NCBI RefSeq assembly: GCF_001559775.1
Contig: NZ_LOHX01000304.1
Span: 1 to 45,319 of the forward strand
From: Streptobacillus felis
GTDB taxonomy: Bacteria > Fusobacteriota > Fusobacteriia > Fusobacteriales > Leptotrichiaceae
Direction: 5' to 3'
DNA length: 45,319 nucleotides
Below are positions 1 through 7,016 of the stretch, in pieces; within the stretch, counting starts at the first letter, position 1, and every line of letters begins with the position of its first letter. Both the position numbers and the translations under genes were made by a program. A model generated the notes under the pieces. That model made no database searches. It saw nothing but the letters and a program-made list of their open reading frames with translations, and had not been told where the DNA came from.

Positions 1-24
1 AACTTAATTATACAGAAAAGAAAG

Positions 25-68
25 AGGTGATTCAAGGATTTTTTTAAAATCCCGAATCACCTTTTTTT
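25..68. terminator. Bidirectional rho-independent terminator
   Basis: A long hairpin: AGGTGATTC (25-33) pairs with GAATCACCT (54-62), with a second inner stem GGATTTT/AAAATCC. It is followed by a run of seven T on the + strand. On the - strand the mirrored hairpin follows directly after the stop codon of the MFS gene and is followed by a T-rich stretch, so it probably ends both the leftward MFS transcript and a rightward transcript entering from outside the window. Bases 1-24 hold nothing else recognisable. Confidence 0.85.
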
Positions 69-69
69 A

Positions 70-1350
70 TTATTTAGTTCGTTTTAAAAATATACTTATT
101 TGACATAATGATATAGTTATAGTAGATGTAATAATAGCAATAATAAAAATAGTTTTATTAGATTCTATATTTAATAATCCATTTGGTAAATAAGTGTATA
201 TTGATTTATGTATACTATCACCAAAATATATACCTGCAGAAAAGAATGCTTGGAATATTCCCATACTAATATTTCTATATTCTTTGTCAAAATATTGTAA
301 TGTAATTGATATTATAGAAGTATATATTAGTCCGTATCCAAATCCATTAAATATATATGATAAAAATACTATTTTTGGATTATTATTTAATATTACTAAG
401 ATATAAAACATTATAGTTGAAATAATACCAATTTGTAAAATTCTTTCTATATTATATTTTTTTATTAAATATGTTCCAACTAGTATACTTGCAATTAGTT
501 GAGGAGCTGCAAACATTACATCGTTATATGCAAGTAATAATGGCTGCATACCTATACCTTTATTGTAAACTATCATATTTGGTCCACTAGTTGCAAATTT
601 TACAAAAGATTGCATAAATGCAATTACACAAATATATATAAAAGCTTTATTATTTAATACATTTTTTACCTTAGTTATAGAAAAAGGTATTTTTTTATGT
701 TCTATATCTGTAATAAATGAAGTTAATATTAAAGTAATAAATGCAATAATAGTTGATAATAACCATAATAATGAATAATTTTTTATATCACCAGATGTTC
801 CTATATATTGTATAGGAGCAGCTATAAATTCAGCAAGTAAAGGGGCTGTTGCAAGTATAGATGTAGATACTGCAGCCTGTTCCTTAGAAAATGTTTCTGA
901 AAATATTACATTAAATATTGCTAGCATTGAAGCACAGGCACCCATAGACATAGATGAAATATATAAAGTTGTATATCCTGGTTTAAAGTAAACTAGGATT
1001 GAAGCTATCATCATAAATATCATACCAAGTTGAATAAAAATTCTCTTTCTATCTAATAAATCACTTATGAAAAATAGTGGAAGTCTTAGTATAAAACTTA
1101 TTAATCCATATGCTGCTGTAATTTGGGTTGCAATAGCTATATCTAATCCTAGTCCTCCTATTTCAACGATATCTATAGCATAAGCCTTTCTATAAGCTCT
1201 TATTATACTAACACTAGACCAGAATAATACTAGTATCCAGAATATAATAATTTGTTTTTTTGTTAACTTATATTTCTTCGTTAAAAAATAGACTAAAAAT
1301 AATATAATAATAATCATAATTACTGAAGAAATAATTTTTGGATTTAACAT
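70..1350 (-). CDS. Major facilitator superfamily (MFS) transporter
   Basis: A 426-residue, strongly hydrophobic protein with about 12 predicted membrane segments, the usual size for an MFS permease of the inner membrane. An MFS-like loop between helices 2 and 3 is visible (FFISDLLDRKRIF). The substrate cannot be told from sequence. I start at the ATG at 1350 rather than the longer in-frame ATG at 1413: AAGGAG lies 11 nt upstream of 1350, and the 1413 start would fall inside the -35 element of the likely promoter. It is the only leftward gene here, divergent from the outer-membrane protein gene at 1480, with a terminator directly after its stop. It appears monocistronic. Confidence 0.85.
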   Translation of the reverse strand: MLNPKIISSVIMIIIILFLVYFLTKKYKLTKKQIIIFWILVLFWSSVSIIRAYRKAYAIDIVEIGGLGLDIAIATQITAAYGLISFILRLPLFFISDLLDRKRIFIQLGMIFMMIASILVYFKPGYTTLYISSMSMGACASMLAIFNVIFSETFSKEQAAVSTSILATAPLLAEFIAAPIQYIGTSGDIKNYSLLWLLSTIIAFITLILTSFITDIEHKKIPFSITKVKNVLNNKAFIYICVIAFMQSFVKFATSGPNMIVYNKGIGMQPLLLAYNDVMFAAPQLIASILVGTYLIKKYNIERILQIGIISTIMFYILVILNNNPKIVFLSYIFNGFGYGLIYTSIISITLQYFDKEYRNISMGIFQAFFSAGIYFGDSIHKSIYTYLPNGLLNIESNKTIFIIAIITSTITISLCQISIFLKRTK

Positions 1351-1361
1351 ATAATAAATCT

Positions 1362-1367
1362 CTCCTT
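1362..1367 (-). promoter_or_regulatory. Ribosome-binding site of the MFS gene
   Basis: AAGGAG on the - strand, 11 nt before the ATG at 1350. It decides the start in favour of 1350 over 1413. Confidence 0.6.
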
Positions 1368-1384
1368 CTTTAATTTTATAGACT

Positions 1385-1413
1385 ATTATACAGCTTTTTA
1401 CTATTTTATTCAA
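1385..1413 (-). promoter_or_regulatory. Sigma-70-type promoter of the MFS gene
   Basis: On the - strand, TTGAAT (1413-1408) and a perfect TATAAT (1390-1385) are separated by 17 bp. Transcription would begin near 1378, leaving a leader of roughly 28 nt before the ATG at 1350. Confidence 0.6.
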
Positions 1414-1450
1414 GTAGGGACTAGAAAAAAAGAGATAAATTTGCTAAACT

Positions 1451-1456
1451 TATACT
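1451..1456 (+). promoter_or_regulatory. Possible -10 element for the outer-membrane protein gene
   Basis: TATACT lies 23 bp before the ATG at 1480. No good -35 is found 16-18 bp upstream, only an A-rich tract. If used, the leader would be very short. Weak call, based mainly on the need for a promoter in this divergent gap. Confidence 0.25.
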
Positions 1457-1479
1457 AAAGGAATAAAAGGAGTATTGGT

Positions 1480-2754
1480 ATGAAAAAATATATATTATTA
1501 TTAATTTTAATTCTATCTTCATATACTTATTCGAAAGAAGTAAAAGGATTTACAACTTATTTAACAAGTAATGAAATAAAAAAAATAGAAAAACAAGAAA
1601 ATATAAATGAATATTTAGAAAAAGAATATTCAGGTAAGTATTATGCTGAAATTTTGGAAGATGCGATAAATATTTACCCTAGAGTACAGTATATTAAAAT
1701 TAATTCTAAAAAATATAATATGAATAGTATTTTAAAAGCATTACCAGATATATATATAGGTAAAATACTTAGAGATGTAGACTTTTTATTTGATCCAAAA
1801 ACTATAGAATTATTAAATGAACAAGAAATACTTAACCTTTACTATAGAGTTGTAATAGATAAAGATGGTACTGTGGGTGTAGTAATTGATGAAGTTAATG
1901 AAAATAGTGATGAAATATACACTGATGTTAGTATTAATAACATGGAAAGTGTAGCTACTTTTAATTATACTAAAGGTAATTTTAGAGATAATGATGTTCT
2001 AAATTTTGATACTAAAATATATTTTAAAGATATTAAAGCAGATATAAAAGCAAATTATTCAATATATAATTTTAAGAGAAATGAAAAATATATTTTTAGT
2101 GGAGGTCTAGATAAAGAAGACGGCCTATTTTTAAAAGCTGAAGCACAAAAATATGCATTAAGTAATAAAATTAGTTCTTATGAATATTTTATTAAACCTA
2201 ATGTTAGTTTTAAATATTCATATTTGGATACACATAAAATAAATTTAGTTATGGGTATGGACTATAAAATGAAAGTTATTTCAGGATTGAAACTTAATCT
2301 TAATACAAATATTAATTATGAAAATAGATTTTTAACTAACGACTATAATATATTTTTTGAAAGTAGACTAAATTCTTCTGTCGATCTTTCAAATAATGCA
2401 AAACTAAATAATGAACTTTATTTAAAATTTGCAACTATACCTTTAAAAGAAAAATATAAAATAAAAGTATATGATGCAAAAATAATAGAAGATAATGAAA
2501 TAGGTGGAGATTTAGCATTTATGTTTAAGACTAATGTAGATAGTTTTAAAATACTTGATTCACAACTATATTTCTTTAATGATTTAATAGTTTATCAAAA
2601 TTATACAAAGAATGTTAAGTTTACAGATGGTTTGGGAGTAGGTATAAAAAGTAAATTCTTACCTGTAGATTTAAATGGATATTTAGGATTGGGATTTAAT
2701 TCAAATAAAAAAGTAGGATTATTAGCAGGTTTAAATGCTGGTATTAAATTTTAA
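1480..2754 (+). CDS. Exported protein, probable outer-membrane beta-barrel
   Basis: I do not recognise a named family. The 424-residue product has a clear N-terminal signal peptide (a lysine pair, then a hydrophobic stretch to about residue 18). Roughly residues 20-150 look like a periplasmic domain of mixed helices and strands. From about residue 155 to the end the sequence shows short strands of alternating polar and hydrophobic residues and ends in Phe (GIKF), the usual C-terminal signature of BAM-inserted barrels. This suggests a 14-18 strand outer-membrane protein, but that is inference. AAAGGAG lies 7 nt before the ATG. It is the first gene of a three-gene unit with the sigma-like gene (13 nt gap) and the Nif3-family gene. 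Low-complexity Asn/Lys/Asp use matches its neighbours, so nothing suggests recent transfer. Confidence 0.7.
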   Translation: MKKYILLLILILSSYTYSKEVKGFTTYLTSNEIKKIEKQENINEYLEKEYSGKYYAEILEDAINIYPRVQYIKINSKKYNMNSILKALPDIYIGKILRDVDFLFDPKTIELLNEQEILNLYYRVVIDKDGTVGVVIDEVNENSDEIYTDVSINNMESVATFNYTKGNFRDNDVLNFDTKIYFKDIKADIKANYSIYNFKRNEKYIFSGGLDKEDGLFLKAEAQKYALSNKISSYEYFIKPNVSFKYSYLDTHKINLVMGMDYKMKVISGLKLNLNTNINYENRFLTNDYNIFFESRLNSSVDLSNNAKLNNELYLKFATIPLKEKYKIKVYDAKIIEDNEIGGDLAFMFKTNVDSFKILDSQLYFFNDLIVYQNYTKNVKFTDGLGVGIKSKFLPVDLNGYLGLGFNSNKKVGLLAGLNAGIKF

Positions 2755-2767
2755 TGTGAGGTAAAAA

Positions 2768-3709
2768 ATGGAAAGTAAATTAGCAAAAATTATTGCAGAT
2801 ATAGAAAAAAATAATAAGGTTGACTATAATACATTATTTATTAGAAAAGATTTAACAGATTTAGATGTTTTAGGAACAGTAGTATATTGCTTGAAAAATA
2901 ATATAGATGATGTTACAGAATCTTATGATTTAAATTATTCAGAAATTGAAAATTCATATTTTAATGATGGTGAAGTAGAGGATTTTCTTAAAAATTACAA
3001 TGAAAATGAAGATGATTATCAAGATGATGTTTTAAATGAATTTGTAAAAATTGCCATACATGAAAGTATAAAGAATACTAAAATAAACTTTTCGTTTAGT
3101 GATATTAAACAAGAAGCATTACTTGCTGTAATTAAATTCAAAAATGAATTTTATGAAAAACTTTCAAAATCATATGATTTAGAGTTTGTAAAAAATATTG
3201 TAAGACTATATATTAGAAGATATATAATAAGTTATCAATATACAGAACTATCAAATTATTCTGAACAAGAATACCTTTCATTACTATATATTAAAATTAG
3301 TAGCGAATTAAGTGAAGGAGAAAAGTTAGAAGATATATTAAACAGAATAGGTATAAGTAAAGAATACTATGAAAATTTAGTAAATGTGTATGAAAATAAA
3401 GAATTTTCTTTAACATATGATGAAATTAAAGAAGAGACAGAAAGAATTAAAAGAAAATATGAAATAGCTTTAAATACTAATAGATTAACGTTTTTAGAAG
3501 AAACAATACTTTCTATGTATTTAGGTGTTGATGGAACAAAGTTATCAGTTCAAGAAATTGCTAAAAAAAATAATACAGATAAAAAAAGTATACAAGAAAT
3601 AATAAATACGAGTATATTTAAATTATCACTAATATATAACTTTGATGTATTAAATGATTTAGAAAGAATATATTCTGATTTGGAGGGTATTAATGATAAA
3701 CTTATCTAA
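2768..3709 (+). CDS. Divergent sigma-70-like protein
   Basis: A 313-residue acidic protein whose layout follows a sigma-70 factor, with weak conservation. Residues about 90-155 resemble region 2: SDIKQEALLAVIKF aligns with the DLIQEG...F core of region 2.1/2.2, but the aromatic FSTYATWW-type segment that melts the -10 element is replaced by a non-matching helix ending in YIRRYIISYQ. Residues 185-222 resemble region 3. Residues 239-287 resemble region 4 (FLEETILSMYLGVDG, then an HTH-like stretch with VQEIAKKNNT). Residues 1-90 are acidic and unmatched. The 3' end overlaps the Nif3-family gene by 17 bp; in many Firmicutes rpoD lies just upstream of that family, which supports a sigma relationship by synteny. 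It is too degenerate to be the housekeeping sigma. It could be an alternative sigma factor or a sigma-derived regulator. Confidence 0.6.
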   Translation: MESKLAKIIADIEKNNKVDYNTLFIRKDLTDLDVLGTVVYCLKNNIDDVTESYDLNYSEIENSYFNDGEVEDFLKNYNENEDDYQDDVLNEFVKIAIHESIKNTKINFSFSDIKQEALLAVIKFKNEFYEKLSKSYDLEFVKNIVRLYIRRYIISYQYTELSNYSEQEYLSLLYIKISSELSEGEKLEDILNRIGISKEYYENLVNVYENKEFSLTYDEIKEETERIKRKYEIALNTNRLTFLEETILSMYLGVDGTKLSVQEIAKKNNTDKKSIQEIINTSIFKLSLIYNFDVLNDLERIYSDLEGINDKLI

Positions 3710-4460
3710 ATTAGTTAAGGAATTTGAAGAAATGTTTCCTAGAGAACTGGCTGAAGAATGGGACAACGTTGGACTTTTAGTTGGAGATATTAGAAAAAAA
3801 ATTAATAAAGTAATGGTTTGTTTAGATATAACTAAAGAAGTTGTTGATTTTGCAGTTAAAGAAAATGTAGATTTAATTATTTCTCATCATCCATTCATAT
3901 TTAAAGGACAAAAGAAAATATTACAAGATACTATTATAGGATCTAAGATTATAGATATAATTAAAAATGATATAGCAGTATATTCAGCACATACTAATGT
4001 TGATGCTGCTAAAGGTGGCTTAAATGAATATATTTTACACAAAATGAAATTAGAGGGTGAAATATTAGATGGAGATTTAATAGCTCTTAGAAGATTTAAT
4101 TTAAAAGAAAAGACTACTATAGAAGAAATAATTACTAAAATAAAAGTAAGTTTAAATATAGAAAATGTAAGATTAAGTAGAGCTAATGATAATAGATTGG
4201 TTAAAAAAATTGCAGTAACAACAGGAGCTGGAGATTCGTTTATTCCATTAATTAGAGGGAAAGTTGATTTGTTTATAACTGGAGATTTAAAACACCATAT
4301 TTCACTTGATATGGGTGAAGAAAATCTACATTTATTAGATATAGATCACTATGGTAGTGAGAAAATGGTAGTAGATTTATTTGAAGAAAAAATTAGACAA
4401 ATAGATGAAAGTTTAGAAATTTTAAAATTTGATTCAAAAGAAGTATTTGAATATTTATAA
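3693..4460 (+). CDS. Nif3-like dinuclear metal centre protein (YbgI/YqfO family)
   Basis: A 255-residue member of the Nif3/DUF34 family (PF01784), often annotated as GTP cyclohydrolase I type 2-like; the physiological reaction is not settled. Conserved metal ligands are visible: WDNVGLLVGD near residue 23, SHHP (His65, His66), AHTNVDAA (His100, Asp104), and the C-terminal GDLKHH and DIDHYGSE motifs. The length matches the short YbgI form; the PII-like domain found in the middle of the longer Bacillus YqfO is absent. GGAGG precedes the ATG, which sits 17 bp inside the end of the sigma-like gene, so translation is probably coupled. Last gene of its unit; a terminator follows at once. Confidence 0.9.
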   Translation: MINLSKLVKEFEEMFPRELAEEWDNVGLLVGDIRKKINKVMVCLDITKEVVDFAVKENVDLIISHHPFIFKGQKKILQDTIIGSKIIDIIKNDIAVYSAHTNVDAAKGGLNEYILHKMKLEGEILDGDLIALRRFNLKEKTTIEEIITKIKVSLNIENVRLSRANDNRLVKKIAVTTGAGDSFIPLIRGKVDLFITGDLKHHISLDMGEENLHLLDIDHYGSEKMVVDLFEEKIRQIDESLEILKFDSKEVFEYL

Positions 4461-4484
4461 GGTAAGTTTATACTTGCCTTTTTT
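4461..4484 (+). terminator. Rho-independent terminator after the Nif3-family gene
   Basis: GGTAAGT (4461-4467) pairs with ACTTGCC (4472-4478) with one G-T wobble and a 4-nt loop, followed by six T. Its 3' arm also supplies the -35 element of the rnpB promoter. Confidence 0.75.
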
Positions 4485-4502
4485 ACTTTTTTATTATAAA
4501 AT
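4474..4502 (+). promoter_or_regulatory. Promoter of rnpB
   Basis: TTGCCT (4474-4479) and TAAAAT (4497-4502) with a 17-bp spacer. The predicted start about 7-8 nt after the -10 falls on 4509-4510, exactly where the P1 helix of RNase P RNA begins. The match is independent support for both calls. The -35 overlaps the preceding terminator stem. Confidence 0.6.
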
Positions 4503-4509
4503 AAATATA

Positions 4510-4836
4510 TTGGTATCCCAGTTAATCGCAAGATTTATCTTGAGGAAAGTCCAAACTTCATAGAGCAATGGTGGCAGTTAACGACTGCTGGGAGTAATCC
4601 TAAGGAAAGTGCAACAGAAAGTAAACCGCCTATAAGGTAAGGGTGAAAGGGTGAGGTAAGAACTCACCAGAGATATAGGAGACTATATTTGCTTGTAAAC
4701 CCCACCAGAAGCAAGAATGAAATAAAAGATTATGGGGCTGCTCGTCCTTCTTTTGGTTATTCGCTCGAGTTTGTATGTAAATACAAGCCTAGAAAAATGA
4801 TTAACAAATACAGAATTTGGCTTATAGGGGTGCCAA
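4510..4836 (+). ncRNA. rnpB: RNase P RNA, class A
   Basis: The catalytic RNA that trims the 5' leader of pre-tRNAs, about 327 nt. The universal core is easy to see: GAGGAAAGTCC at 4542-4552, ACAGAAA...AAACCGCC at 4614-4630, the GGGTGAAAGGGTGAGG segment near 4640-4656, and ACAGAATTTGGCTTATAGG at 4810-4828. The ends are set by helix P1: TTGGTATCCC (4510-4519) pairs with GGGGTGCCAA (4827-4836), all ten pairs forming if two G-U wobbles are allowed. It has its own promoter and lies between terminators, as expected for a free-standing RNA gene. Confidence 0.95.
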
Positions 4837-4867
4837 TTTTTACCAATATAAAATAAAAAAAATATAT

Positions 4868-4913
4868 GTACCACAAACTTTTACTTTTGTTAAAAGTTTA
4901 TAGGTACTTTTTT
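4868..4913 (+). terminator. Rho-independent terminator downstream of rnpB
   Basis: A two-part stem: GTACC (4868-4872) with GGTAC (4903-4907) outside, AAACTTTTA (4875-4883) with TAAAAGTTT (4891-4899) inside, then six T. It lies about 30 nt past the P1 helix and would end the RNA. It closely resembles the hairpin at the IS end at 45090-45143. Confidence 0.85.
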
Positions 4914-4946
4914 AATATAAGGAAATAATATAACTATCTTAATTAA

Positions 4947-4975
4947 TTGACAAAAAGTTTAAGAAAGGTTATACT
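4947..4975 (+). promoter_or_regulatory. Near-consensus sigma-70 promoter of the hemW operon
   Basis: TTGACA (4947-4952), a 17-bp spacer and TATACT (4970-4975), the best promoter in the window. The start would be near 4982, giving a leader of about 60 nt before hemW. It probably drives the 12-gene run that ends at 17596. Confidence 0.85.
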
Positions 4976-5001
4976 AGTATAGTAAATACTAGATAAATTG
5001 T

Positions 5002-5013
5002 TGTTTTAAAACA
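5002..5013 (+). promoter_or_regulatory. Perfect 12-bp palindrome in the hemW leader
   Basis: TGTTTTAAAACA lies about 20 bp after the predicted transcription start, a place where a repressor could bind. In DNA this AT-rich such palindromes also arise by chance; no second copy was noticed near the other promoters. Confidence 0.25.
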
Positions 5014-5042
5014 TATGTATTTAATAAAAAAATAGGAGTATT

Positions 5043-6125
5043 ATGAAGAATATAACAGGAATATATTTACACATACCTTTTTGTAATAAAAGATGTCACT
5101 ATTGTGATTTTCATGTATTTGTAAATATGAATGATAAAATAGAAAAATATGTTGATTATTTAATTAAGGAAATAAATCTTTATCCTAAATTTAAATATGA
5201 TACTATATATTTTGGTGGAGGAACTCCTTCACTTTTAAATGAGTTTCAAATTAAAAGAATATTAGATAGTTTAGATAAAACTGGTGATGTAGAAATTACA
5301 CTAGAATTAAATCCTAGTGATATGGATATAAAAAGATTAAGAAAAATTAGAGAAGCTGGAATCAACAGATTAAGTATAGGAGTACAAAGTTTTAATGATG
5401 AAATGCTTAAGTTTATGAATAGAGATCATAGTTCAGATAAAGCAATAGAGACATATAATAATGCAAGAAGTGTTGGATTTGATAATATTTCTTTAGACTT
5501 AATATTTTCTGTCCCAGGTCAGGATATGCCTATGCTTGAAAATGATTTAGTAAAATTTTTAGAACTTTCTCCAGAACATCTTTCTATTTATTCTTTAATA
5601 TGGGAAGAAGGTACTAATTTTACAAGGAGGTTAGAGAAAGGTGAATTAAGAGCTGTAGATGAAGATTTAGAAGCAGATATGTTTTTAAAAATTCAGGAAA
5701 AATTAAATGAAAATAATTATGAACATTATGAGATTTCTTCTTTTTGTAAAAAAGGAAGAGAAAGTAAACATAATATTAAATATTGGGATAATACAGAATA
5801 TGTAGGAGTTGGAGTTAATGCCACTAGCTTCTATGACGGTAAAAGATTTGCAAAAGTAAAATCTTTATCTAAGTATTATAAGCTAATAGATCAAAATATT
5901 ATACCTATAGAAGAAAAAACTATAGAAATAGTAGATGAAGTTGAACTTGAAAACTTAAAGTACATACTTGGTTTAAGAATGCTAATAAAGGGTGTAGAGT
6001 ACACATATAATGAAAAAATTGAAAAATTAATAAAAAGAGGGTTAATAGAAAAATTTGAAAATAGAATTAGACTTACTACAGAGGGTATGCTTTTATCTAA
6101 TGAAGTATTTGTTGAATTTGTATAA
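5043..6125 (+). CDS. hemW: Radical SAM protein HemW (heme chaperone family)
   Basis: A 360-residue cytoplasmic radical SAM protein. The [4Fe-4S] motif CxxxCxxC is present as Cys14, Cys18 and Cys21 (CNKRCHYC), followed by the SAM-binding GGGTP at 58-62, an ELNP motif near residue 93, and RLSIGVQSF. The extra cysteine found right after the cluster in HemN oxidases is Phe here (CDF), which fits HemW, a heme-trafficking chaperone, rather than coproporphyrinogen dehydrogenase. No heme-synthesis genes lie in the window. AGGAG is correctly placed before the ATG. First gene of the large operon; the DMT transporter follows after 9 nt. Confidence 0.9.
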   Translation: MKNITGIYLHIPFCNKRCHYCDFHVFVNMNDKIEKYVDYLIKEINLYPKFKYDTIYFGGGTPSLLNEFQIKRILDSLDKTGDVEITLELNPSDMDIKRLRKIREAGINRLSIGVQSFNDEMLKFMNRDHSSDKAIETYNNARSVGFDNISLDLIFSVPGQDMPMLENDLVKFLELSPEHLSIYSLIWEEGTNFTRRLEKGELRAVDEDLEADMFLKIQEKLNENNYEHYEISSFCKKGRESKHNIKYWDNTEYVGVGVNATSFYDGKRFAKVKSLSKYYKLIDQNIIPIEEKTIEIVDEVELENLKYILGLRMLIKGVEYTYNEKIEKLIKRGLIEKFENRIRLTTEGMLLSNEVFVEFV

Positions 6126-6134
6126 GGAGTAAAT

Positions 6135-7016
6135 GTGGAAAATAAAAAAAGATATTATTTAGGTATATTATTTGTATTACTATCAGCGATAGGTTTTTCA
6201 AGCTTACAAATGATAGTTAAAATGTTACCAAATGTTTCAGTAGCTAGTAAATTATTTTATAGAAATGTAATAATTACTATAATAACATATATTTTAATGA
6301 AGTTAAGAGGTGTTAGTTGTAAGATTGAAAAAAGTGAATGGCCATTACTTACAGCAAGGGTTATTTTTGGTATACTAGGTGTAATAATCAGTTTTTATAC
6401 ACTTACATATATATTACTTGCAGATTCAACAACTATACAGAAATTATCTTCTTTTATAGTCCTAATATTCTCATATTTTTTCTTTAATGAAAAATTTACT
6501 AAAATACAATTCATGGCCCTAGTATTTTCATTTATAGGAGTAATACTAATAGTTAAACCTGGTAGTTCAAGTTTTTCCTTTGGATATATACTTGCTATAC
6601 TAGGTGCATTTTGTTCTGCATCTGCTTATACTTGTATAAGAGCAATAGGATTAAGAAAAAAAGTAGATCCTTTACTTACAGTTTTCTACTTTTCTTTAGC
6701 TAGTACAATATTTTCATTTCCATTTGTTATAGTTAATGGAATTAATTTTGATTTAAGAACTATGTTACTTTTAATAGGTATAGGAATTTTTGGATCTATA
6801 GGTCAATTTGGAATCACTTTTGCATATAATTTTGCGCCAGCTAAAGAAATTTCAGTTTTTGAATATTCTCAAGTAATAATTTCATCTATTTTAGGATTTG
6901 TATTTTTATCTGAAGTTCCAGATAAATTTAGTATAATGGGATATATAATTATAATACTTGTTGGTATATTCATGTATAAATATAATTTAAATAGGGAGAT
7001 AAAAAATGATAAATAA
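6135..7016 (+). CDS. DMT-superfamily transporter, EamA family
   Basis: A 293-residue integral membrane protein with about ten membrane segments in two repeats, typical of EamA/RhaT-type drug/metabolite transporters of the inner membrane. The first half ends with a helix followed by VKPG and the second half repeats the pattern (FVFLSEVP, then the last helix). The substrate cannot be predicted. The start is GTG at 6135, with GGAG 5 nt upstream; an ATG two bases earlier is out of frame. Its 3' end overlaps the first ABC exporter gene by 11 bp. Confidence 0.88.
   Translation: MENKKRYYLGILFVLLSAIGFSSLQMIVKMLPNVSVASKLFYRNVIITIITYILMKLRGVSCKIEKSEWPLLTARVIFGILGVIISFYTLTYILLADSTTIQKLSSFIVLIFSYFFFNEKFTKIQFMALVFSFIGVILIVKPGSSSFSFGYILAILGAFCSASAYTCIRAIGLRKKVDPLLTVFYFSLASTIFSFPFVIVNGINFDLRTMLLLIGIGIFGSIGQFGITFAYNFAPAKEISVFEYSQVIISSILGFVFLSEVPDKFSIMGYIIIILVGIFMYKYNLNREIKNDK

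Noticed and set aside
194-406. 70-codon + strand open frame
   Set aside because: Shadow of the MFS gene on the other strand; no ribosome-binding site of its own.
1351-1413. Longer N terminus for the MFS transporter from the ATG at 1413
   Set aside because: The extra 21 residues are not typical of an MFS start and their coding DNA contains a good promoter and the ribosome-binding site for the ATG at 1350.
2768-3709. Calling the sigma-like gene rpoD
   Set aside because: Conserved region 2.3-2.4 residues of housekeeping sigma factors are absent, so only a distant relationship can be supported.
4683-4874. 63-codon - strand open frame
   Set aside because: It lies across the rnpB RNA and its terminator; the conserved RNase P RNA explains this DNA.
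5043-6125. Calling the radical SAM gene hemN (coproporphyrinogen dehydrogenase)
   Set aside because: The cluster is followed by Phe rather than the additional Cys of HemN, and the length of 360 residues fits HemW rather than HemN (about 450).
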